Of a stretch of DNA of 53,359 nt, positions 36,685-46,886 are shown piece after piece; within the stretch, counting starts at the first letter, position 1; each line of letters starts with the position of its first letter. This DNA comes from Planctomycetota bacterium (lineage in GTDB: Bacteria; Planctomycetota; Phycisphaerae; SM23-33), in the NCBI GenBank assembly GCA_012729725.1, contig JAAYCO010000246.1:1-53359 (forward strand), given 5' to 3'. A model generated the notes under the pieces. That model saw only the letters and a program-made list of their open reading frames with translations. It did not search any database and had not been told where the DNA came from. The translations under genes and the position numbers were made by a program.

Positions 36685-37691
36685 CATCAGAATCTCAAAA
36701 TGTCGTAGTCTGCGAAGGGCTGACCAAGCAATATGAAGAGCTGGTGGCCTTGCAGGATTTCAATCTTAACCTGCCCAGGGCTCACGTGTTCGGCTACATC
36801 GGGCACAACGGTGCGGGCAAGACCACAACAATCAGGATTCTCGCGGGCCTGATGACCGCCAGCAAGGGAAGGGCCTCCATCTGCGGCGTCGACGTCGGCA
36901 GCGGGCGCGATCGCATCAAGAGGCTGGTGGGGTACATGCCCGACAGCTTCGGCGTTTACGACCAGATGCGGGTGTGGGAATATCTCGACTTCTTCGGCGC
37001 CGCCTTCAAGCTGCCCAAAAAGCTGCGGGCCAGCCGCATCGAGTACGTCCTGGACGTAACCGAAGGCCACTACATGCGTGACCGTTTTGTCGATACGCTC
37101 AGCCACGGCATGAAGCAGCGCGTCGGCATCGCCCGCACGCTGATGCACGACCCGCAGGTGATGCTGCTTGACGAGCCCGCCAACGGCCTGGACCCCCAGT
37201 CCCGCGTGCAGATGAGAAAGCTTATTCGCCGGCTCGCCGACAACGGCAAGACCGTCATCGTCAGCTCGCACATCCTGCCCGAACTTGCGGCGATATGCGA
37301 CTCGGTCGGCATTATCCACAAGGGAGTTCTCAAGGCGTCGGGAACCGTGCAGCACGTGCTGGGCATCATTCAGCGGGACCGGCTTATGGAGCTTAAGGTC
37401 GCCGGCGACACGGCAGGGGCGCAGCAGGTTCTCTCTGCCGATTCCGCGGTGAGCGACATCGATACCGCCGACGAATGCGAAGGACTGCTGCGATTTCGGT
37501 ATTGCGCCGACGATTCGCACCTTAGCTGCCTGCTGAAACACCTGATGGAAAAGTCGCCGGTCGCCACGCTTCGTGAAGTGCCCATGAGCCTGGAAGACGC
37601 CTACATGGCCATCAGCGGCATCAACCTTGACGACGCATCGTCGCCGGCGCCGTCGGGCGACCAGGCCCCTGCCGCCGGGAAGGCCAACTGA
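36681..37691 (+). CDS. ABC transporter ATP-binding protein
   Basis: GYIGHNGAGKTTTIRIL (Walker A), LSHGMKQRVGIARTL (signature), VMLLDEPANGLDP (Walker B). GTG start overlaps the upstream stop. Confidence 0.95.
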   Translation: MTSESQNVVVCEGLTKQYEELVALQDFNLNLPRAHVFGYIGHNGAGKTTTIRILAGLMTASKGRASICGVDVGSGRDRIKRLVGYMPDSFGVYDQMRVWEYLDFFGAAFKLPKKLRASRIEYVLDVTEGHYMRDRFVDTLSHGMKQRVGIARTLMHDPQVMLLDEPANGLDPQSRVQMRKLIRRLADNGKTVIVSSHILPELAAICDSVGIIHKGVLKASGTVQHVLGIIQRDRLMELKVAGDTAGAQQVLSADSAVSDIDTADECEGLLRFRYCADDSHLSCLLKHLMEKSPVATLREVPMSLEDAYMAISGINLDDASSPAPSGDQAPAAGKAN

Positions 37692-39376
37692 TGATCGCCA
37701 ACCCGATATTGCGCAAAGAAGTGCTCAGCGCTCTGCGAACGCGCAAGGCGTTCCTGATGCAGGCGCTGTTCCTGCTGATGACGGCGGTGCTGCTGTGGCG
37801 ATATTGGCCCGCCGACGGGCTTCAGGACATCGGCAGCCAGCAGTCCCGGCGGATATTCAGCATCCTGGCCATGGGGCAACTGGCGCTTGTGGCGATGTTC
37901 GCCCCCGCGTTCACGGCTGCGGCGATAACGTCCGAACGCGAGAAGCGAACGATGGAAAGCCTCTTCGCCACGCTGCTTCGGCCCTGGGAAATCGTTATCG
38001 GAAAGATGGCGGGCAGCCTGATTTTCATCGTCATGCTGGTTCTCACCGGCGTGCCGGCGCTGGCGGCGCCGTTTCTGCTCGGCGGCGTCAGCGGCGCGAC
38101 GCTCCTGTCCGCCGTCGGCGTGCTTCTGCTGACGGCAGTGTATCTTGGAACCATCGGCCTGCTTGTCAGCACGCACATGCACCGCAGCTACCGGGCCATC
38201 ATCGTAACCTACGTCGTGCTGATATTCGTCTGCTTCGTGTTCGCCCTGCCGGCCTGGCCGGTGACGAAAAACCTCATTCTGCAAGGCGGCCCCATCTGGC
38301 AGGCTGTGCTGCACACGGTAGTGTCGCTAAGCCCGCTTGAGGCCATGCTGTCGGTCGTGATGGGCAACAGCTCCTACGCGATAGGGGCAGCCAACATGCC
38401 GCCGTTCCACGTAACGTTCGTGCCGGTGGCCCTGGTCGTCATAACCGTGTGCGTTTCGATATGCCTGGCCAAGCTGCACCGCCCGATCGCGCCGCCCCGG
38501 CCCAGGGAGGGCATGAAGGTTGTCGAACGCGACGGGAAGATCACGGTGCGAAGCTTCGTGTTTCTTATCGATCCGCGCAAACGAAAGCGCATGATCGCCT
38601 GGTGGCAAAACCCGGTGCTTATGAAGGAATTCCGCACCAGGCCGATGCTTCAGACCCAATGGCTGCTGCGGGCATGCGGCATATGCCTTATCAGCTCGAT
38701 CGTGCTGATGCTGATCGTTGCGATAAGCATTCAGACGTGGATCGCCGAGAGCACGGGCATGTTCAACCAGATGCTCACCGCCGTCGCCGCCCTGATACTT
38801 ACGCTGATCATGCTTGTCGGCCCGGCGATGACCAGCGGAGCAATCTGTTCCGATCGCGAGAGCGGCGTGTGGGATCTGATCCGCGCGACGCGAATCAGCA
38901 GCCTGCGCCTGGCCAGCGGCAAGTTCCAGGCGTCCATCATCCCGCTGTTGATGCTGGCCGCCTCGATGGCGCCGGCGATGATCGTGCTGCTGTATTTCGA
39001 CATGAACCTTCTGAGCGGCATTCTGCGCGTGCTGTCGGTGGTGGGCCTGACCGTGCTGTTTGTCGCCACTGCCGGCACGCTGTTTTCGAGCATCTTCGCA
39101 AAAAGCTCAACCGCCACCGCGTGGACCTACGCGCTGATGATAGCAATGGGCCTGGCGAGCCTTCTTGTGGTGCTCGACCCCGAAGGCTTCTCGCAGCGGT
39201 TTGTGCGGGGCGCGTTCCTGATCAACCCAGTCGCAGCCGGCATGGCGGCGGCCGGGGCGCAGGGGCTGGCGAGGTTCAACCTGATCGACCCGCACATGAA
39301 GATCGTCGGCGCCGTCACGGCGGGCATGTTCATCATCACCGTGATGCGAATCATCCATTTGAGGCGCCCCAGGTAA
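37691..39376 (+). CDS. ABC-2-type transporter permease
   Basis: About 560 aa with many TM segments; ANPILRKEVLSALRTRKAF and PVLMKEFRTRPMLQTQWLLR duplicated half pattern. TGATG overlap with the ATPase. Confidence 0.88.
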   Translation: MIANPILRKEVLSALRTRKAFLMQALFLLMTAVLLWRYWPADGLQDIGSQQSRRIFSILAMGQLALVAMFAPAFTAAAITSEREKRTMESLFATLLRPWEIVIGKMAGSLIFIVMLVLTGVPALAAPFLLGGVSGATLLSAVGVLLLTAVYLGTIGLLVSTHMHRSYRAIIVTYVVLIFVCFVFALPAWPVTKNLILQGGPIWQAVLHTVVSLSPLEAMLSVVMGNSSYAIGAANMPPFHVTFVPVALVVITVCVSICLAKLHRPIAPPRPREGMKVVERDGKITVRSFVFLIDPRKRKRMIAWWQNPVLMKEFRTRPMLQTQWLLRACGICLISSIVLMLIVAISIQTWIAESTGMFNQMLTAVAALILTLIMLVGPAMTSGAICSDRESGVWDLIRATRISSLRLASGKFQASIIPLLMLAASMAPAMIVLLYFDMNLLSGILRVLSVVGLTVLFVATAGTLFSSIFAKSSTATAWTYALMIAMGLASLLVVLDPEGFSQRFVRGAFLINPVAAGMAAAGAQGLARFNLIDPHMKIVGAVTAGMFIITVMRIIHLRRPR

Positions 39377-39402
39377 CGCTGCCTTGTTTCGGAGCTAAGT
39401 TG

Positions 39403-41166
39403 ATGAATTCCAGATTGTTCATACTCGCCACGCTTGTTCTGGCCGCAACGGCGCACGGGGCCTTGCCCCTTCCACAAAGGTTGGAAGACGGCAAGCTTGA
39501 GGCACGCTGGTTCGGTGACGATGCGAACGTTCTTCTGCTGGCGGATCTGCTCAAGGACGAGGATCCGCTGGTCCGCGAGCGAGCCCTGGCGGATTTGTCC
39601 CAGACTGACAATCCCCTGGCCGTTGCACACATCAGGCGAATGACGCAGGATCCGTCACCTCACGTCAGGTCGGCGGCGGTGCAGGCGGCGGGGAATCTTG
39701 GCGTGGGCGGCTGCGATGAGATTGTCATCGAGGCGCTGGAATCGCCCGACGCGCCGCAACTGCATGCGGCAATCGCCGCAGCAGGGCGGTTGAATCTCAA
39801 GTCGGCGGCGGGCCGACTGGAGAAGCTCGTCGCACATGCCGACGCTTCGGTTTCGGCGGGGGCGCTGGCGGCGATGACCCAACTGGAATTGCCCTGCCCC
39901 GACGAGGCGCTTCTCGACGCGCTTAACAATGCATCCGCTCTTGTGCAACTTGCAGCCGCCCAAAACGCGGCCATCGCGCCGCGCCAGGACAAGGTGCGCG
40001 AGGCGCTTGCCCGCCTCGGGGCAGATGGCGAACCGATGGTTCGTGGCACGGCACTCGTCGCGCTGGCCGGCGCTGCCGGGCCGGCCCAGATCGAGGATCT
40101 TGTCAGACAGGCCCTGATCGCCGAGCAGCCCGTGCTTCGCGCTGCCGGCGTGCATGCCCTGCGGAAGACCGCCCAGGCTCACAGGGCGGCTGGGTTTCTG
40201 GACGACGCATCCGCGCCGGTTCGTCTTGCCGCAATCGAGGCCGTCGGCGAACTGAAATACGAGCCCGCCGCCGACAAGGTGGCTGCGATCATGCTCGACT
40301 CGCCCGATATGCAGACTCATCTTGCCGCCAGAGAGGCCCTTGGCGAGCTTGGCGCCGACTGGGCGGTGCCGCACGCCGTGCGGATTCTGACTGAACTTGG
40401 CGATTCGCTTCACGCCGCCCATGGCGCTGTCGCCCGGTGGGACAAATCGGCCCCACAGGAATACACCGCAGAGCAACGAGACATGCTTGCCCGAAATGTT
40501 TCCGCAGCCGCGTGGCTGCTGGCCCGGTGCAACAGTGACGCCGGCATGGATCAGATGGTCAAGCTTATCGGCAAGCTGCACGTTGACAACTCCGCAATGG
40601 TCGAACTGGCCCGCTCGGCTGGCGCATTGGGCGACGCCAGGGCAGCCCAGCCGCTGGTGGGGGCGCTGGAAAGAAGCACCAAAGGCGCTCAGGAGCACCT
40701 TATCGTGAGCTTCTTCGACCGGCCGCCGTCGCTGCCGTTCAGTCCGGAGGTTGCTGTGGCGCTGACCCGCGCCCTTGCCGATCTGAAGGCCACGCAGGCG
40801 CTGCCGTCCATCGATGCCGCCATCAAGACGTCAGCCCGTGGAATGAGGCTTGTCGAGCCCGTCGCAGCCGGCGCCGACGCCCTGTTCGACCTTGCCGACG
40901 CCGCCACGGCCGAGCCTCTGTTGAAGATCATCCTTGAGGATTCATCGTTCTCCGTGGGCGCGAAGTACGAAGCCGCCAGGACCGCCGGCAGGATGAAGCT
41001 TGCCGCCTTGCTGCCCCAGTTGCAACAGCAGCTTGCCGAACGCCAATGCCGCTCCCTGATCAACGCCACCGCCTGGGCCATCGAGCAGATCACCGGCCAG
41101 TCCCCCGACCTTCCCCAACCCCTCGCCCGCCAGGGCGACTGGATCATCAGGACGATCGGCGAATAA
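39403..41166 (+). CDS. HEAT-repeat secreted protein
   Basis: Signal peptide MNSRLFILATLVLAATAHG; HEAT units (LADLLKDEDPLVRERALADLSQ, VRSAAVQAAGNLGV). Confidence 0.87.
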   Translation: MNSRLFILATLVLAATAHGALPLPQRLEDGKLEARWFGDDANVLLLADLLKDEDPLVRERALADLSQTDNPLAVAHIRRMTQDPSPHVRSAAVQAAGNLGVGGCDEIVIEALESPDAPQLHAAIAAAGRLNLKSAAGRLEKLVAHADASVSAGALAAMTQLELPCPDEALLDALNNASALVQLAAAQNAAIAPRQDKVREALARLGADGEPMVRGTALVALAGAAGPAQIEDLVRQALIAEQPVLRAAGVHALRKTAQAHRAAGFLDDASAPVRLAAIEAVGELKYEPAADKVAAIMLDSPDMQTHLAAREALGELGADWAVPHAVRILTELGDSLHAAHGAVARWDKSAPQEYTAEQRDMLARNVSAAAWLLARCNSDAGMDQMVKLIGKLHVDNSAMVELARSAGALGDARAAQPLVGALERSTKGAQEHLIVSFFDRPPSLPFSPEVAVALTRALADLKATQALPSIDAAIKTSARGMRLVEPVAAGADALFDLADAATAEPLLKIILEDSSFSVGAKYEAARTAGRMKLAALLPQLQQQLAERQCRSLINATAWAIEQITGQSPDLPQPLARQGDWIIRTIGE

Positions 41167-41191
41167 ACGAATAAACATACCCGCACGCAAC

Positions 41192-41368
41192 CAGCACGAC
41201 GCAAGAAGCCCCGCATTGCCATGCGGGGACCTTACTTCACGTCGCGTAGCGACACCTCGCCGTTGTATTTGTTTTTCGTGCGATGATCACGATGCGAACC
41301 AACAGCAAACGGCGAGGATTCGCTGCGCGATAGCTATCAGGTCCCCGCATTGCCATGCGGGGCTTCTT
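41192..41368. repeat. Palindromic repeat element, copy A (most complete)
   Basis: Ends AAGAAGCCCCGCATTGCCATGCGGGGACCT / AGGTCCCCGCATTGCCATGCGGGGCTTCTT. Inner inverted pair TCGCGTAGCGACACCTCGCCGTT / AACGGCGAGGATTCGCTGCGCGA. Confidence 0.85.
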
Positions 41369-41403
41369 ACGCTGGGCCCGTTGCGATGCCTGGATGCGGT
41401 GCG

Positions 41404-41449
41404 AAATAAAACGGCCCCGCCGGGCATCGTGTGGATGCCGGCGGGGCCG
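41404..41449 (-). terminator. Intrinsic terminator of the PEP-CTERM gene
   Basis: On the reverse strand: CGGCCCCGCCGGCATC-CACAC-GATGCCCGGCGGGGCCG followed by TTTTATTT. Confidence 0.85.
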
Positions 41450-41470
41450 GGATTCTGCGGGGATGAAGAA

Positions 41471-42019
41471 TTATGCCAGTCTGCGACGCTTGAGCAACAG
41501 CCCGCCGCCCATGCACATCATGGCGATGGTCACGGGTTCAGGCGTGCCGGTGACGGTCATGTTTCCGGTCACCCTGGCGGCGGATGGGGTGATTCCCATC
41601 ACCGAGCCGAATTCTACATTCGTTAGATCAACATGTGCGTAGCCAACGGAGTCTACATAAATGTTGATCGTCGCGCTGCCATAATCATTTCCCATGGCCT
41701 CGTTCATGATTGTAATGGGCGGGGTGCCATACTTGACGCCGCTGCCACTTTTTTTGTCAGCAGGAACCTCATCTATTGCCGATACCCAGTCCCCCATACC
41801 CAAAAAGGTGACGTAGATTTCAAGATCCGTGATGTTATAAGAGTAGTCGTACTGACTGAAGTGAGTATCCACGGCTGTTGGCGATGTCCAAGACAAGGTA
41901 CCATGGTTCTGAACTGTGAGGCGTGTAAAGTTCCACGTTGCAGGATTCTCCGCCAGCGCCGTTGACGACGCCAATACAAGAGCACAGACGAGTACGGCAA
42001 AATTCCGAGCATTGGGCAT
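41471..42019 (-). CDS. PEP-CTERM sorting-domain protein
   Basis: Signal peptide MPNARNFAVLVCALVLASSTALA; C-terminus GTPEPVTIAMMCMGGGLLLKRRRLA. Confidence 0.88.
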   Translation of the reverse strand: MPNARNFAVLVCALVLASSTALAENPATWNFTRLTVQNHGTLSWTSPTAVDTHFSQYDYSYNITDLEIYVTFLGMGDWVSAIDEVPADKKSGSGVKYGTPPITIMNEAMGNDYGSATINIYVDSVGYAHVDLTNVEFGSVMGITPSAARVTGNMTVTGTPEPVTIAMMCMGGGLLLKRRRLA

Positions 42020-42199
42020 GATCTCTCTCCTTTGTGAGCCATTGCCTTCGTTTGAGCGCCTCCAACGAGCCATCAGAGACGTTAACTTAGTATATTAAAC
42101 GATTCATTGGTCGAATCAAGCTTGAGAAGTCAAATATCCGCATCTCCACTAAAAAAATCTTCTCTCACCTAAGGTGAAGACCTTATGGAAGGGGGGAAT

Positions 42200-42229
42200 A
42201 ACATGTGATGCGCGTCATGTTAATCACAT
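42200..42229. promoter_or_regulatory. Nested inverted repeats, possible upstream activator site
   Basis: AACATG-N10-CATGTT (42200-42221) and ATGTGAT-N13-ATCACAT (42203-42229). Confidence 0.4.
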
Positions 42230-42358
42230 CCCCTGCCAGACTTGCACCGGCGTCCGGCCCGGCCGATTCGCCTGCCGTAATGGCAACCAATCGGCCCGAC
42301 AGACAGCACATGGCAGGGTGTGGCGAATCGCAAGTATTGTCAAGATAATGACTTACGG

Positions 42359-42374
42359 TGGCACGAGATTTGCA
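42359..42374 (+). promoter_or_regulatory. Candidate sigma-54 (-24/-12) promoter
   Basis: TGGCACGAGATTTGCA. GG (42360-42361) and GC (42372-42373) are separated by exactly 10 nt. Confidence 0.65.
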
Positions 42375-42441
42375 TTACTAATATTGTCTGTCTATGGCCG
42401 GCGGTTTTGGCCCTGGCGGCGACTGGAAATGAGGCCCCGAC

Positions 42442-45067
<2,626 letters not shown>

Positions 45068-45093
<26 letters not shown>

Positions 45094-46255
45094 GCCTGCG
45101 CGTCGAGGCCCCGCCGGTTATCGCCTCTTGCACGATGGCGGCGAACGATCGCGCCAGCACCGGCCACGAAAACTCGCTGTGGTGCCGCCGGTAGGATCGC
45201 CGGCAAAGGTCTTCGTACTTGCCGCGGTCGGACATGATTTCGGCTACGGCGTCGGCGTAGTCGCCCCCGCTGGATCGACTCGGCAGCAGCACGCCGTTGT
45301 CGCCGTCGCGTATGAGCGTTGATATTCCGCCGACGTTGCTCACGACGCAGGGCAGGCCAAAGCCGCCCGCCTCGCTCAGCGCCACGGGCAGGCAGTCAAC
45401 GCGTGTGGGCAGAATCATCAGGTGCGACGACGCCAGCAGCCCTCTTAGCCTTCGCCTGCCGTCGGGCGTCTTCTTGTCGATCCTTCCGACGCTGCGAACA
45501 CATGGCGGGGGCGGCGTTGACGCCGGCGGACGAGCCCCGACAATCACAAGCTCGGTCTCCAGCCCCCGGCGATTGAGCAGATCCGCTGCCTCGCATGCGA
45601 TGTCCATGCCCTTTCGCCACCAGGATGAAACCACGGCTATGAGCGTGCAGCGGTCCTTCGGGCGGTGTTGCAGCATGGTCTCTATGGCGTCGGGATGAGA
45701 AGGAGTGTCTATGGCGGGGCCGTAGGGCAGCACGCTGATGCCCGATGAGTCCAGGCCGTAGATTTCAGCCGCCGCCTTCGCCGCCCATGACGACGTGTAG
45801 ACCAGCCTGTCGCATCGCGACAGCGCCGTGCGTTCGTTGCTGAGGCCGTCACGAAGCGACCGTCCCCACAGGCGTTGAAGCTCCGGGTAGGATTGCACGG
45901 CGTGCGCGAGGCATGAATCGGTCCATATCACTATCGGCAGGCGGGTTTCCAGGTATGTCACCGGATGGCTGCCGACGCTTTGCGGGCTGATGATCACCTC
46001 GACATCCTTATCCAGTTCCGCAGCCACCCTTCGCGAAACCTCCCTGATGGCTGCCGAGTCGCGGTGCAGCGAGTATTCACGTTTGAGCAGGGTGTTGCAC
46101 AGCCATCCTGTCGCCTTTCTGCGAACGGTCAACTCCGGCGGGGCCATGATCCGCTGTAGTTCCACGCCCTGAGCCTCAAGTGCCGATGCGAGGTAGCTCA
46201 CCGATCCGCCGAAACTCCTGGTGATGTCGTACATCGTCACGAATGCTGCCTTCAT
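45068..46255 (-). CDS. Family-4-like glycosyltransferase
   Basis: MKAAFVTMYDITRSFGGSVSYLASAL, LIAVVSSWWRKGMDIACEAADLL, ILPTRVDCLPVALSEAGGFGLPCVVSNVGG. Overlaps the clpB 3' end convergently by 26 bp. Confidence 0.88.
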
Positions 46256-46339
46256 GTGCAGTCGCCTCCAGAAAATTGTAGTCACGGTATTTAGTGCCCG
46301 TGGCGACATAGAATTACGCCAAGGCTGCGCGGAGGAATC

Positions 46340-46714
46340 ATGATGTTGAAACCAACGGCGGTGCTGCTGCTGTTGATCGTCGCCCTCGGCTGCGATAGGC
46401 AAACGCACAATCCCTACACAATCGAGATGACCCAGGGGCGGCGATACAAGCCGCAGCGCATAACCATTACGCAGGGCGAGCGGGTGATATGGGAAAACTC
46501 GTCAGAAGCGCTCCATACGGTGACGTGCGATCCCAACGCGTCGATGCGGTGGGGCGTGGCCCTGCTGCCGGCGGGGGCGGACCCGTTCCACTCGGGCGAC
46601 ATCCAGCCCGGCAGAAGCTGGTCGTACAGCTTCTGGGCACCCGGAACCTACAGATACTTCTGCATTTACCACGAAGACGAGATGATCGGCGAGGTTCACG
46701 TCCGTCCGCGGTAG
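46340..46714 (+). CDS. Cupredoxin-domain lipoprotein
   Basis: Lipobox LIVALGC; RITITQGERVIWENSSEALHTVTCDP...PGTYRYFCIYHEDEMIGEVHV (H...C..H...M copper-ligand pattern). Confidence 0.87.
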   Translation: MMLKPTAVLLLLIVALGCDRQTHNPYTIEMTQGRRYKPQRITITQGERVIWENSSEALHTVTCDPNASMRWGVALLPAGADPFHSGDIQPGRSWSYSFWAPGTYRYFCIYHEDEMIGEVHVRPR

Positions 46715-46886
46715 ATACCCCATGGCGTGAAGGGGGCAGGGTGGCTTATAATGGCGTGCGTCGCGGGCGTATGTGCTCCCGCGGCGCTGCATCGGCTTGG
46801 CCCGGTCGACGCGGCGGCAGGCCGGCCGGCCCGGTCCTGCTTACAAGGGTACCACGCCGCCCGTTGAGGCGCGGCGCGAAGGAAGA

